The translations under genes were made by a program, and so were the position numbers. The notes under the pieces are model-generated. The model was not told where the DNA came from, searched no databases, and saw nothing but the letters and a program-made list of their open reading frames with translations. Source: Desulfobacteraceae bacterium (GTDB lineage: Bacteria > Desulfobacterota > Desulfobacteria > Desulfobacterales > Desulfobacteraceae). From it: DNA of 63,689 nt. Positions 18,536 through 29,456 of the stretch are shown one piece after another. The stretch is taken from positions 1 through 63,689 of the forward strand of contig JAAELK010000076.1 of NCBI GenBank assembly GCA_024226935.1, in the 5' to 3' direction. Position 1 is the stretch's first letter; every line of letters starts with the position of its first letter.

Positions 18536-20584
18536 TCAGTAAGGGGCGGTTGCTTTCAATTTCAATACCATGGCAGTCCTTGTGGGCAGATAAAGACGGA
18601 TAAGATTTTGTTTACCGAAAACTGCAGGATCATACAATGTAAAATGGGACTGATTTTTTAACAACCGCCCTTTTCCGCCAAAACAAATTTCATCGGAATC
18701 AAAAATCATCCGGTACTCCCCCGGCGGCAAATCAATCATATAATCGGAAAAAGAAGTTGAGGGATGAAAATTAAATAAAAAAACCAATTGATCTCTTTTG
18801 AAAGCAATAATTTTGTCATCCTCATGGATATACAAAAGAGTTAACTTCGATGATGAAAACAGATGGTGGGCCTTTACAAGGGCCACCATCTGTTTATCAA
18901 ATTCAAAAAGACAGGAAAAAAACAGTTGCCTGTTATATTTGAGTGACCATTGCCTCCGGGCATGCTCAAAGGAAAAACTATTTTTCTCCGACGGAAAGTC
19001 CACCCATTCGGGATGCCCGAACTCATTTCCCATAAAATTCAAATAGCCCGCATCCGCCGTGGCAATAGTAATCAGACGGATCATCTTATGCAAAGCTACT
19101 CCCCTGGCAGTTTCCACACAGGCATTATCCTTTTCCATGGAGGTATAGATATGGCGGCCCATAAGATGCATCATAAGGGTTTGATCCCCCACCAATGCCT
19201 GGTCGTGGGATTCAGCATAGCTGATGGTATTTTCTTCGTTTCTTTTGGTTGTCAGCTCATGCCAGAGGGTGCCAAGATGCCATTGTTCGTCCCGAAACTC
19301 TTTTAAAAGACGTATCCAGAAATCGGCAATTCCCATGGCATACCTATAATCAAACCCCATCCCACCCCGAAAGGCAGGTGCGGCAAGCCCTGGATATCCA
19401 CTGACATCTTCGGCAATGGTAATTATTTTTCTTCCCATATCGTGGGCCAGGCGGTTTGTAAGATACAGGTATGCCAAGGCATCTTCATCCACATCTTCTC
19501 CGTAATAATCCCCATAGTTTGTAAATGTTCTTCCAAGGCCATGATCCGCAAAGAGCATGCTGGTGATACCGTCAAACCTGAATCCGTCCATGTGAAACTC
19601 TTCGATCCAGAATCTTAAATTGGATAAAAGAAACTTTAAAACCCATTCCTTACCATAATCAAAACATCTTGAATCCCATTGACGGTGACGGCCCCTTGGG
19701 CCATGATGGAAAAACTGAAAATCGGTTCCGTCAAAGTTTGAAATCCCTTCCACTTCATTATTCACGGCATGGGAATGAATAATATCCATCAATACCCGAA
19801 TCCCCCTTTTGTGGGCTGCATCAACCAGAGATTTCAATTCATCCGGGGTTCCAAATCTGGATGAGGGCGCAAAAAAATTGGAGACATGATACCCGAATGA
19901 CCCGTAATAGGGATGTTCCTGGACGGCCATCAACTGAATTGCAGTATACCCGGCTTCTACTATTTTAGGCAAAATATTTAGTTCAAATTCACGATATGTT
20001 CCCACCCTACAATCCTCCAATGCCATTCCCACATGGGCTTCATAAATCAAAAGCGGGACCTTTGGAGGTAAAAACTCTGAAATGACCCATTGATATGGTT
20101 CCTCTGGCTGCCAGACCTGGGCATTGAAAATAAGGGTTTGGGAATCTTGAACCACCCTCCGGGCGGAAATTGGAATTCTATCTCCTTCTCCTGTCGGCCA
20201 GACCACTTTGAGCCTGAAAAGATCTTCATGGGAAAAGGTCTCCCTGGCAAAATATTTTTCAAACACCTGATTATCTTTTTTTTCAAGCTGAAAGTCCCGG
20301 TGTTTTAACCAGGAGGTTTTTTCACACACGATGAACATGGCGCAGGCATTGGGAGCCCATTCCCTGAACACCCATGCATTATTGTCCTTTTCAAAATGAA
20401 GCCCAAAGGTATCATGGTAATTGGCAAAAGACTGTAAAGAACCTTTATTTGCCCCTTTTATTTTGTCCTCCCAGGCAAGGGCATAAAGGCGTCTATACGA
20501 TATGGTATCGGCATAGACAAGCAAATAAGGGTCATTGAAAATTCCCGGATCAGACAAGGAATGGTCTTTTAAGCATTTTTCCAT
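18536..20584 (-). CDS. 1,4-alpha-glucan branching enzyme, GH13_8 (eukaryote-like) type
   Basis: 682 residues: an N-terminal CBM48 module (about 50-150), the GH13 barrel and a C-terminal beta-domain. Signatures match the eukaryote-like branching enzyme subfamily: DIIHSHAVNNEVEG (region I), DGFRFDGITSM with the nucleophile Asp (II), ITIAEDVSG with the acid Glu (III) and YAESHDQALVGD (IV). It introduces alpha-1,6 branches into glycogen. The 5' end overlaps the glycogen synthase stop by 35 bases. It is the last gene of a four-gene minus-strand unit with glgA, a phosphorylase and the debranching enzyme. Confidence 0.92.
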   Translation of the reverse strand: MEKCLKDHSLSDPGIFNDPYLLVYADTISYRRLYALAWEDKIKGANKGSLQSFANYHDTFGLHFEKDNNAWVFREWAPNACAMFIVCEKTSWLKHRDFQLEKKDNQVFEKYFARETFSHEDLFRLKVVWPTGEGDRIPISARRVVQDSQTLIFNAQVWQPEEPYQWVISEFLPPKVPLLIYEAHVGMALEDCRVGTYREFELNILPKIVEAGYTAIQLMAVQEHPYYGSFGYHVSNFFAPSSRFGTPDELKSLVDAAHKRGIRVLMDIIHSHAVNNEVEGISNFDGTDFQFFHHGPRGRHRQWDSRCFDYGKEWVLKFLLSNLRFWIEEFHMDGFRFDGITSMLFADHGLGRTFTNYGDYYGEDVDEDALAYLYLTNRLAHDMGRKIITIAEDVSGYPGLAAPAFRGGMGFDYRYAMGIADFWIRLLKEFRDEQWHLGTLWHELTTKRNEENTISYAESHDQALVGDQTLMMHLMGRHIYTSMEKDNACVETARGVALHKMIRLITIATADAGYLNFMGNEFGHPEWVDFPSEKNSFSFEHARRQWSLKYNRQLFFSCLFEFDKQMVALVKAHHLFSSSKLTLLYIHEDDKIIAFKRDQLVFLFNFHPSTSFSDYMIDLPPGEYRMIFDSDEICFGGKGRLLKNQSHFTLYDPAVFGKQNLIRLYLPTRTAMVLKLKATAPY

Positions 20585-22049
20585 ATAAATTTATATATGA
20601 CTCCGCACATCGGCTATGGTTAAATTCAAGGACGCTTTCAATCATAATCCGCTTAATTTGTCTTTCTTTTAAATCGGAATCCAGAAAATAAAACTTCATG
20701 GCCTGATCTATGGCCCACTTAAACCCGTTGGCATCATGGGAATTAAATAAAAACCCGTTACCTGTATCTCCAGGGTGATCCAATTGACGGATAGTATCAT
20801 GCAACCCCCCTGTATCGTGAACAATGGGCAGAGTCCCATAAATTGCACCCACCATCTGGGGAAGACCACAGGGTTCAAATGAAGACGGCATGAACACAAA
20901 ATCGCTGGCGGCAAAAGCCTGGTGGGAGAGACCCTCATTAAATCCACAAATGGCAATTCTATGCCCAAGGCCATGAATCCTGACAATATCATGAAAATGT
21001 TTCAGATATTCTCCGCTGGCCACAGAGATAATCTGAAGATTGGCATCCCAGTACTGGGAGACAATATCATACATGATCTGAGCCAGAAGCTGGCACCCTT
21101 TTTGAACCGGATCAAGCCGGGATGGCCAGAAGAACATAACCGCATTCTCATCCTGCTCAAGATCCAATATTTTCTGGAGATATTGTTTATTCTGGCATTT
21201 TTCTTTCCGGTGATTTTTCGGCCCGAAATTGTACCGGATCATCTCGTCAACGGCCGGGTTAAACTCAGGCTCCGGGGCATTCAAAATACCGACGGCACAA
21301 CCGGCATAATATTTATGACTCAACTCATTTTTCAGGCAAGCCTCCACAAAGGGATGACGATTTTCCACTATCTCAGTTAAAAATGTAGGACTCACCGTGT
21401 TCACATAGTGGGCGGCAAACACACCTGAACTTACAAAATCCACCCGGTTCCACCCACGACTTTCCTCATAGTTAATCGGAGGAGAATTAAAATACAACCA
21501 CTGCCAAAAGGATGCCGCATCAATCCCTCTGTCCTCAATTTGCGCCATGGTAGATGTCATGGTATGAATATTATGAATAGTAAACAGGCAGGGAATTTCA
21601 AGATACCTGGCCATGGCAGGAATCAAACCTGTCATCCAATCATTGCAATGGATGATATCCGGCTTAACCCGGGGAATAATATTATTAATAACCTCCCTTT
21701 GAAAAGCCAAGGACACCTTAAGGTCCTTATCCGAATACCCCGAATAGATATTATCCAGATAATAAAATGCCCTGTCTGCTGCCAGATGAATTCTTTCCTC
21801 ATCCAGGCGTTTTCGAATTTTTTCAAGTTCCCGGTTGTGCATTGTTGTGCTATATCCATCGAAAATAGACCTATAGTCCGGCAGAGCTACATGGACATCA
21901 CAACCAAGATCAAATAAGGCGCTGATCAGAGCAGCCGAGACATCGGCAAGGCCACCTGCCTTTGCGGAATAATTGGAGGATTTCCCCATATCCTCCGGCA
22001 GATAGGTCACTTCCGGCGTCACAATTAAGATTCTTGGTTTCCTAGCCAT
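20550..22049 (-). CDS. glgA: Glycogen synthase, GT5
   Basis: 499 residues with the GT5 fold. The N-terminal domain holds the donor-site YSAKAGGLADV near 27-37 and CNDWMTGLIP. The C-terminal Rossmann domain holds FFWPSRLDPVQKG, the MPSSFEPCGLPQ acidic motif and HDTGGLHDTI. It elongates alpha-1,4-glucan from a nucleotide-sugar donor, normally ADP-glucose in bacteria. It overlaps the branching-enzyme gene and starts 33 bases after the phosphorylase stop. No ADP-glucose pyrophosphorylase gene is in the window, so the donor must be made elsewhere. Start ATG 22049 follows aagg. Confidence 0.92.
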   Translation of the reverse strand: MARKPRILIVTPEVTYLPEDMGKSSNYSAKAGGLADVSAALISALFDLGCDVHVALPDYRSIFDGYSTTMHNRELEKIRKRLDEERIHLAADRAFYYLDNIYSGYSDKDLKVSLAFQREVINNIIPRVKPDIIHCNDWMTGLIPAMARYLEIPCLFTIHNIHTMTSTMAQIEDRGIDAASFWQWLYFNSPPINYEESRGWNRVDFVSSGVFAAHYVNTVSPTFLTEIVENRHPFVEACLKNELSHKYYAGCAVGILNAPEPEFNPAVDEMIRYNFGPKNHRKEKCQNKQYLQKILDLEQDENAVMFFWPSRLDPVQKGCQLLAQIMYDIVSQYWDANLQIISVASGEYLKHFHDIVRIHGLGHRIAICGFNEGLSHQAFAASDFVFMPSSFEPCGLPQMVGAIYGTLPIVHDTGGLHDTIRQLDHPGDTGNGFLFNSHDANGFKWAIDQAMKFYFLDSDLKERQIKRIMIESVLEFNHSRCAESYINLYGKMLKRPFLV

Positions 22050-22082
22050 TTTCCTTATCCTGGTTTCAATTTATACCCACAA

Positions 22083-24641
22083 TTATTCTCCATTGGCCCA
22101 GGTGATAAGGCCAGGAGTATGACTAAATATCTCATCTCCCTTGGGAATCACCCGGGCCGTATATCCAAAACGACCGGAATCTGCACAGGTGATAGTGCAG
22201 GCATAAAGAAAGTGGCCAGGAGAAAGGTTTTCCTGTAACCACATATTTTCGGCACGACTTCCTTCGAACTCATTGGTAGCTCTTAATTTACCGTGATATA
22301 CCTGAACCTCCACCTCTTCGGGTGTCAATTCACCAAGAAACACCTTCAGAGTAACTCTGAAGGTATCCCCCACCAAAAAATCATCCTCTGTTACCAGGGT
22401 CGGTTTTGACAATATGATACGACTCCACAAAGATATCAGTCGAACTTGAGTCTGGGCAAGTTCCCGGGCTTTTGCGGCGCTATTAACTGTTAATTGTTTA
22501 AAATTTATAGCGGCCGGGATGTAATACCTGGTTGAATACTCCCTGACCATCCGATCACTGGAAAAATCTGATATGGCCATTTTCATGGCTTCTTTCATCA
22601 TTGCTATCCATAAAACCGGAGGATGACCTCTTTTTCTATCATAAAACCTGGGGATTACATCATTTTCCAAGACATTGAACAGAGCCTGACTTTCCACATC
22701 ATCCTGATATTCATAATCATCATAGGGATCCCCATTTCCAATACACCATCCCCGACTCTGCTTAAACCCTTCACACCACCACCCATCAAGAATAGATAGA
22801 TTCAAGCCCCCATTTGCCGATGCCTTCATCCCGGAAGTTCCACAAGCTTCATTGGGCCTTCGGGGTGTATTCAGCCACACGTCACATCCCTGGACCATGT
22901 ATCTTGCAATATTGATATCGTAATTTTCGATGAAGGCAACCCGGTATCTGACATCATGGACCTTGGCAAAATCTGCAATCCTCTTGATAATATTCTTGCC
23001 TTCGTTATCATTGGGATGGGCCTTGCCTGCAAAAACAAGCTGGATGGGCCGTTTCTCATCCGTGATCAACCTTGTCAGGCGGGGAATATCCTTGAGCAGG
23101 AGGCCTGCACGTTTATAGGTGGCAAACCGCCTTGCAAAACAGATGGTCAGCACATGGTGGTCCAATAACCCGGCCAGTTCATCCAATTTATTTCTGGAGG
23201 CATTTCGCCGCTCATACTGCGCTAAAACCAATTGCCGACATTTTCGAATCAAAGAAGACCTGTCCAGTTCATGAACATGCCATAGATCGGCATCTTCAAT
23301 GGTCTCAATTCTTGCAATCAAAGCCGGGTTGGACAGCCGATTAAACCAATCTGAAGCTAGATAACGTTCAAATAAAGAGTTTTTATTTTTGGAAAGATAA
23401 GAACTGATATGCACCCCGTTGGTAACATGGGAAATCGGGACTTCATCCACATATCTTCTTGGCCATAAAGACTGCCACATTCTACGTGCTACCTGGCCGT
23501 GGAGACGGCTAACACCATTAATATAGCCTGAAAATTTAACACCAAAAATCACCATGGAAAATTTTCCTGTATTCTTAGTACCGTAAGGCTCTCCCCAGGA
23601 AAGCAATTCATCGGGAGGGATGGAAAATTTTTCAGCATAGGGTTTGATATAGGGATAAATCAACGCTTTGGCAAATTCATCATGACCGGCAGCCACCGGG
23701 GTATGGGTGGTAAAAATACCTGTTCTCTTACAAATTTGAACAGCAGTTGGAAAATCCACCTGCAAGGAATCCATGAGGATGCAAATTCGTTCCAGCCCGG
23801 CAAAGGCACAATGCCCTTCATTCATATGACAAATTTTGGGAAAAAGACCCATGGCCTGCAAAGCCTTGATACCACCTATACCCAATAAGATTTCCTGGGC
23901 AAGACGGATTTCCCCGTGGCTTGCGTAAAGTCTCGCTGTAATATCTTGAATGGATTTTGGATTTTCAGGTAAGTTTGTATCCAAAAGAAAAAGTTTAAGC
24001 TTACCAATACTCAATTGCCAGACACCGGCCCTTATCAAACCTTCAGGGCCTGGGATTTCTATGATCAATTCAAATCCTGAGGAATCCATTACCTGCCGAA
24101 CCGGAAGATCAAACACATCATTTATGGGATAGGTTTCCTGCTGCCACCCGTGGTGATCAAGAAATTGTTTAAAATAGCCTTCTCGAAACAATAAACCGAC
24201 ACCGGTCAAGGGGATCCCCAAATTGGATGCAGCTTTCATATGATCTCCGGCAAGAATTCCCAACCCACCTGCAAAAAACGGGAGGGACTCATGGAGACCA
24301 AATTCCATGGATAAATAGGCAATAGTCTCTTGGGGATCCAGATCGACTATTTCAATCCGGGAAGCCGAAGACATCATTTCATCAAATTTGATCTTTACCT
24401 GCTCCAAATGACTCAAAAAACTCTCATCGTTTAAAAGAGATTCAAACCGGCTCTGGGATATACTGGAAAGAAAAGCCACGGGATTGCCCCCGATTTTTTC
24501 CCATTGGGCCGGATAAATTCTGCGAAACAATTCAATGGCTTCATGGTTCCAACACCACCACAGGTTTCTGGCAAGATCATCCAAAAACGACAATGGTTCC
24601 GGAATGGCAGGATATACCTTATAAATTTGTATTTTTTCCAT
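22083..24641 (-). CDS. Alpha-glucan phosphorylase with DUF3417 N-terminus (GT35)
   Basis: 852 residues from ATG 24641, preferred over an upstream TTG because of the preceding aggag. Residues about 10-120 are the DUF3417 region (LARNLWWCWNHEA) found in the TIGR02094 phosphorylase group. The GT35 core shows LSMEFGLHESLPFFAGGLG and, near the C-terminal third, the PLP region around RRPNEACGTSGMKASANGG. It phosphorolyses alpha-1,4-glucan to glucose-1-phosphate. This is one of two distinct phosphorylases here; the other, at 30833-33319, is of the classical type. Confidence 0.9.
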   Translation of the reverse strand: MEKIQIYKVYPAIPEPLSFLDDLARNLWWCWNHEAIELFRRIYPAQWEKIGGNPVAFLSSISQSRFESLLNDESFLSHLEQVKIKFDEMMSSASRIEIVDLDPQETIAYLSMEFGLHESLPFFAGGLGILAGDHMKAASNLGIPLTGVGLLFREGYFKQFLDHHGWQQETYPINDVFDLPVRQVMDSSGFELIIEIPGPEGLIRAGVWQLSIGKLKLFLLDTNLPENPKSIQDITARLYASHGEIRLAQEILLGIGGIKALQAMGLFPKICHMNEGHCAFAGLERICILMDSLQVDFPTAVQICKRTGIFTTHTPVAAGHDEFAKALIYPYIKPYAEKFSIPPDELLSWGEPYGTKNTGKFSMVIFGVKFSGYINGVSRLHGQVARRMWQSLWPRRYVDEVPISHVTNGVHISSYLSKNKNSLFERYLASDWFNRLSNPALIARIETIEDADLWHVHELDRSSLIRKCRQLVLAQYERRNASRNKLDELAGLLDHHVLTICFARRFATYKRAGLLLKDIPRLTRLITDEKRPIQLVFAGKAHPNDNEGKNIIKRIADFAKVHDVRYRVAFIENYDINIARYMVQGCDVWLNTPRRPNEACGTSGMKASANGGLNLSILDGWWCEGFKQSRGWCIGNGDPYDDYEYQDDVESQALFNVLENDVIPRFYDRKRGHPPVLWIAMMKEAMKMAISDFSSDRMVREYSTRYYIPAAINFKQLTVNSAAKARELAQTQVRLISLWSRIILSKPTLVTEDDFLVGDTFRVTLKVFLGELTPEEVEVQVYHGKLRATNEFEGSRAENMWLQENLSPGHFLYACTITCADSGRFGYTARVIPKGDEIFSHTPGLITWANGE

Positions 24642-24668
24642 ATGATAAATATTCTCCTGTGCCAAGTC

Positions 24669-27600
24669 CTAGTGTAACAATTTGTGCATTACCCTGGCAA
24701 CTTCACTTACCCCCCAGGCCTGGGCATCACATCCCCTTGAAGTATGGGGAAAATCTCCATCAAGGATTTCAGGAATATATCCGGCCGCCCCTTTTCTCAT
24801 CAACGCCAGCACACTGCCCAGCCACGCCAGGCAGGTGCCATGGCTATGAATACCAAAGACAATGGCCCATGCTTCACAAAATACAGGAAACGGCCAGGTC
24901 CAAGCAGTTCCATTATGATAGGCGGGTTTCCTTTCAGTATCTTCATCCCCCCTGTATTCTCCTGAATAGGGATGGTAGGGATCTTTTAACAATTGATCAT
25001 GGTGAAAAATGTGAAGGGGATATTCAAGCCTTCTATCCGCCAGACTCCTTATACCTCCTGGAACAAGCAATTCCTGGCAGGTTTCAACACATTGCCGGGC
25101 AATTTTTTTATTTTTTATCACCCCCAGGGTAAATAAAAACAGTTGATTCGGCCTCAAAGCATCATCGGGCACTGCTGTTTTTGCACTGCCCGGCCCATCT
25201 GAATGGAGACAATCGGAAAAAAAACCGGCTTCTGCCTTCCAGAACAGATCAAAAACATTGGTCTGAACTATTATTGCACGCTTTTGCCAGTCTTTTCCAT
25301 TTGCCCCATCAATGGTGCCAAGAAAAACCAGAGCATTATACCATAGAGCCTGGATTTCAACGGGATATCCCTGGCGTGGAGAACCTGCAGGAAAATTTGT
25401 GTCCATCCATGTAAAATGAGAAGGACTATAGAGCAACATGGTTTTGGGATCTACCACCACACCTGTTGGTGTTCCCTTTATCAGAGAATTTGCAATGGAT
25501 AAAAGAATCTGTTTAATTGTCCGCTTATCAAGAATTTCATCTAAAAAATTTGTATTGCCCTCTTTTTCAACCAACTCTTTACAACAGGTAAAAAACCATA
25601 ACGGAGCATCGGAAGTTTCAATATTTTTTGCATCCCCCCCACAGATCATATTGGGCAAAGTCCCATGGTTTTCAAACCTGCCAAACAATCTTAATATAGA
25701 TTTTGCCTCGGAAAACCGTTGGACTTCAATCAAACTTCTGCAAAATATCAAACTATCTCGTCCCCAATCCAGAAACCAAGGGTATCCTGCAACCACACTT
25801 TTATCTTCCCCCCGGTGAACCAAAAATGCATCAAGGCTTTTGTAAATTGCTTCGGATAACGGCATACTCTTTTCAAAGGACCCGGGCTCAAAAAAATCTA
25901 TCTGAGAATCAAAATCGGCCTTTTGCGCACAATTTTCAACGACGGCAGCATCCAGCCTCAGGGTTTGCCCTCCCCTGGCTAAAACAGTAAAATATCCCGG
26001 ACTGAAAAGATCCGATTCCGAATCCAATCCCCGTTGGGCTTCCAGGGGACGATGCACCATATACTGCCATTCAGGTGCCTGGACAAACTCTCCCTTTGAT
26101 ATGAAAACTCCCAATTGCCTGTTATTGGAAAGTGAGAAAAAAAATCCATCGTTTAGCGCTCGGATAGCATTGGGCCAGTCCTTTTCAGGACCTGTAAAGG
26201 CTTTTACAGGCTCATGAAAACTTCTATCTTCGATATCGGGCCGGATAATCAAGGTGATCTCCCTATCGTCATCAAGAACAGCCGACGAAAAACTGCCGGA
26301 ACTTTTTCTAACCAGGGTCAAACAGATATGATTATCTTCAGGATCCATGGCCAAATGAAGTTCCAGAGCATAATACTTACCTTCCGAAGTTGGAACATGA
26401 AACAGCCATTTACCACCATGGTCATAGGAAAAGGAAAACTTTTCAAGACAATCCGGAACAAGCTCCCGGGAATACCCCTGGAATATCGCCCATATTCTGC
26501 ATCGAGATAGAACCATCCACCTATTTTCCGGCATTTTATCATCCATATTTGCCCCGAGGAATGCATCATAACGACTGTCCAGCCTGCTCCACCAGGCAGC
26601 AGCCCTCATCATCCCCCCTCTTCTGGTGGTGGCCAATAGCTTTAAAAAGGGGGTATTTACGATCTCCTTTCTCGTGAAGGAGGAACGCATGGACAGAGCA
26701 TCAAAGGGTGCCAGATATAACAAAGAAACTTTTTCCACCCTGGTTCCACCAGGATCAAACACCCTCAGCACCAGAGTATATTCCCCGGACATTTTTTTTC
26801 TTTCTTTTGGGGAAAAAAATGCAAAAAATCCGGTTTTATCCGGGGTTGAAAGTCCCTCTTCATACCCACTGGATTTTTTGACGGATCGTGTATCATCAAA
26901 AAGTTCTGCCCGAAAACTGTTTTTGCACCGGATAAACAAAAAAAACCCGGGTGGAATCATCAATTGCCGTTTCAAATCCCTTTCAACATCCAGTACCACA
27001 ACCCGGCTCTCCTTTGAGCTCTTATTAAACAACCTGATAAACTCAACAGGATCCCGGGCAAATAATACAGCCTCTTGTTCAAGATCAATGCCGTTTAAAT
27101 TTGCGTATCCCTTAAATTCTATATGAATGGACAACACCTTGGCCTTGAGCTTTTGCAGATAAACCCTTGCAGGAGCCTGGGAATTATCATCCCTGTTTTT
27201 TTCAAGAAGCTTTATATCCTCCGGATCGGGTGTCAGGGCCAATACCTGTCCAGGAGCCAGGCCAATCACACTGGTATCACCATTTTTCTCTATATTAAAT
27301 GGCTTTCCGGATATCAAATCATAAAACAAGACTCCTTTAATTCCTGTCTCCCCGCTTTGCCAGGAGGCCCTGTTGGAAATTTTACAATCAAGATTCACCA
27401 GGATCAAAAGCTTTTTTCCATACACTTCATTGTGCCGCAACAGCACCAGGCACTCGGATCGGTTTTTTTGAATCAGGGTAAGACGGGCCTGGCCAAAAAA
27501 GGCGGGATGGATTTTCAATATCTGGGTCAGCCTTGCAATATACTCGACCTGATTGAGACTATCTCCCCAATTCAGGCTGCCCGATTCGTGAACATTAATT

Positions 27601-28976
27601 TTTTCAGTGGCAAACCATTCCACTCCGTTGGCAAATCCAAACCCGCCACATACCGAAAAAAGTGCACAAAGAGCCGTTCTCATTTTGGCATATTCCGTTG
27701 AAATCGATGCCAGACGATTATTGTCATGGGTTTCTGCAAAATGAATCATATGTCCACAGGTGGTTGATATTTCGTAGGCAGTCGGCAGGTATGCTGCTAT
27801 TTGCTCGTGGGTATGATTCTGGAACAACTCGGAATAAGCCCAGTTCAAATTAGCTTTGTTGAGCAGATCCCTGGTTGTCTGAACCCTTCCTCCAAGCCCT
27901 TCCAAAAAGAAAAGTGTTTCAGGATATTCAACTCTTACCTTTGCAACCATATATTCCCAGGCCTCAACCGGGATCATATATCCAGCATCACACCGAAACC
28001 CGTCAACCCCTCTATGGCACCAGAGCAAAAAAACATCCGCCATATATTTCCAAAGATCCTTGTTTGAATAATCCAATTTTGTCAGATCGGCCCAGACAAC
28101 TCCCCAGGCACCCGGGGCCTTAATCTCCCCATCGTCTCCTCTAATCAGCCATTCCGGATGTGTTTCGTGGATGGACGCTGCCCACCCGGTATGATTAATG
28201 GCAATATCCATGAACAGATACCCATTATAAAAATGAACCATATCTACCAATTCCATAAACTGTTCCAGGGGCGTTGCCGACGGATCAAAAACTGCCAGGG
28301 CCGGATCGACTTCCGTAAAATTCAAGGCCGCATAGGGACTGCCAAATCGCCCCATCCTGGCGTAGGTAGTAGGAGTGGGATGTATGGGCAACAGATGCAG
28401 GACACGGCACCCAAGATCCGAAAAGATAAATGGAACTTCTTTTTTGAGATCTCTGAACTTACCTGATTCAGGAATAACGGTATACCCGTTTGCATCCAGT
28501 GTTTCAACAATGGATACAAACTTATTTTTCAGGGTAACACCAACTTTGGACTGCCCAAACTGCCTGACAAAGGCATTGTAAATAATATTGGCACAACAGG
28601 TGCCTGCCGGTTCCACATTCAAGACACAATTACCACCGGTGGGCCAGATGGGAACGGCACTGGTTTCCGGAATAAAAAAACACTTAGCCTGGAAGGACCC
28701 TATCTGATGAAAAGGAAGAACCGCTTTATAGACCGAATCGATTTCCAACACCATCTCAATATCATACCATCCCCCGGCAAGCTTGATATCATTTTTTTCA
28801 ATTCGATTAATAATCTCTTTTCTTGAAATGTCGGCAGACCCTAAATTGGTTCTCACCCATGCCTTCCCCGGGATCATAGTTGAAAGACGCAATTTAAAAC
28901 AAATACAATCCCCGCAATACACGACCAGAAATTGATCGGGTAAAGGAGATTGGGTCACATATGGCAGCGTTTCCAT
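24669..28976 (-). CDS. Large bifunctional glycogen debranching enzyme (GH13-like domain fused to amylo-1,6-glucosidase)
   Basis: About 1435 residues, roughly twice the usual bacterial GDE length. The N-terminal half has GH13 regions: MDIAINHTGW, GFRCDAGYMIP (nucleophile Asp), TLFFLEGLGG (acid Glu) and IHFAETHDNNR. The C-terminal half is an (alpha/alpha)6 glucosidase domain with WFLDWGRDSLIFCRSL, NHGTLPNMICGG, SDAPLWFF, PRQGYPVEIQALWYNAL and YHNGTAWTWPFPVF. This order matches eukaryotic AGL, which couples 4-alpha-glucanotransferase to amylo-alpha-1,6-glucosidase. Start ATG 28976 (after ggatgggg) is chosen over GTG 28985. It heads the minus-strand polyglucose operon. Confidence 0.88.
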   Translation of the reverse strand: METLPYVTQSPLPDQFLVVYCGDCICFKLRLSTMIPGKAWVRTNLGSADISRKEIINRIEKNDIKLAGGWYDIEMVLEIDSVYKAVLPFHQIGSFQAKCFFIPETSAVPIWPTGGNCVLNVEPAGTCCANIIYNAFVRQFGQSKVGVTLKNKFVSIVETLDANGYTVIPESGKFRDLKKEVPFIFSDLGCRVLHLLPIHPTPTTYARMGRFGSPYAALNFTEVDPALAVFDPSATPLEQFMELVDMVHFYNGYLFMDIAINHTGWAASIHETHPEWLIRGDDGEIKAPGAWGVVWADLTKLDYSNKDLWKYMADVFLLWCHRGVDGFRCDAGYMIPVEAWEYMVAKVRVEYPETLFFLEGLGGRVQTTRDLLNKANLNWAYSELFQNHTHEQIAAYLPTAYEISTTCGHMIHFAETHDNNRLASISTEYAKMRTALCALFSVCGGFGFANGVEWFATEKINVHESGSLNWGDSLNQVEYIARLTQILKIHPAFFGQARLTLIQKNRSECLVLLRHNEVYGKKLLILVNLDCKISNRASWQSGETGIKGVLFYDLISGKPFNIEKNGDTSVIGLAPGQVLALTPDPEDIKLLEKNRDDNSQAPARVYLQKLKAKVLSIHIEFKGYANLNGIDLEQEAVLFARDPVEFIRLFNKSSKESRVVVLDVERDLKRQLMIPPGFFLFIRCKNSFRAELFDDTRSVKKSSGYEEGLSTPDKTGFFAFFSPKERKKMSGEYTLVLRVFDPGGTRVEKVSLLYLAPFDALSMRSSFTRKEIVNTPFLKLLATTRRGGMMRAAAWWSRLDSRYDAFLGANMDDKMPENRWMVLSRCRIWAIFQGYSRELVPDCLEKFSFSYDHGGKWLFHVPTSEGKYYALELHLAMDPEDNHICLTLVRKSSGSFSSAVLDDDREITLIIRPDIEDRSFHEPVKAFTGPEKDWPNAIRALNDGFFFSLSNNRQLGVFISKGEFVQAPEWQYMVHRPLEAQRGLDSESDLFSPGYFTVLARGGQTLRLDAAVVENCAQKADFDSQIDFFEPGSFEKSMPLSEAIYKSLDAFLVHRGEDKSVVAGYPWFLDWGRDSLIFCRSLIEVQRFSEAKSILRLFGRFENHGTLPNMICGGDAKNIETSDAPLWFFTCCKELVEKEGNTNFLDEILDKRTIKQILLSIANSLIKGTPTGVVVDPKTMLLYSPSHFTWMDTNFPAGSPRQGYPVEIQALWYNALVFLGTIDGANGKDWQKRAIIVQTNVFDLFWKAEAGFFSDCLHSDGPGSAKTAVPDDALRPNQLFLFTLGVIKNKKIARQCVETCQELLVPGGIRSLADRRLEYPLHIFHHDQLLKDPYHPYSGEYRGDEDTERKPAYHNGTAWTWPFPVFCEAWAIVFGIHSHGTCLAWLGSVLALMRKGAAGYIPEILDGDFPHTSRGCDAQAWGVSEVARVMHKLLH

Positions 28977-29456
28977 GGATAACACCCCATCCTAATGATT
29001 AAGACGATTTTTATCATTGAATACCATTTGTTACGCCGTGAACTACAAGAAAGATTATACCATAACCGATCTATTAGTACAGTGCCATTTTTGGAAAAAT
29101 ACCGGTTTTAGATTTAAAATAATCCGAAAGGCCCCCAAAAACATTTTGTCTTGTTCCCTCATATATTGTATGGTAATGAATATTGGGTTGAATCTTACTT
29201 TTTTGTTCTCTTGTACATTTTACAACTCTATCTCCGGTTCATTTATGTGAAAACCAATTCAAATCCGACATGGGAAACAAACATGGACACGGGGAGGCTG
29301 AACATATTCCAAGTTAGGAAAAAGCGGTAAATTGTCAAACTATTCTCTGAAAAGCTTGGAAATCCGGTTTTTGCTGCCATTCACAATTTATTAATAAGCA
29401 TTGACCTGGTTCGGTATCGGCAAACAATTAATATTAAGATTGAAGAGAGGCAAAGT
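28977..29456. other. Divergent intergenic region between the two polyglucose units
   Basis: About 480 bases separate the minus-strand debrancher operon from the plus-strand CBM48/aldolase/phosphorylase unit. I see no gene; a 77-codon frame at 29017-29250 has no ribosome site. It should contain two divergent promoters, but I cannot pick convincing boxes. Confidence 0.5.

Noticed and set aside
29017-29250. 77-codon plus-strand frame in the polyglucose divergent region
   Set aside because: No ribosome site and low-complexity AT-driven composition.
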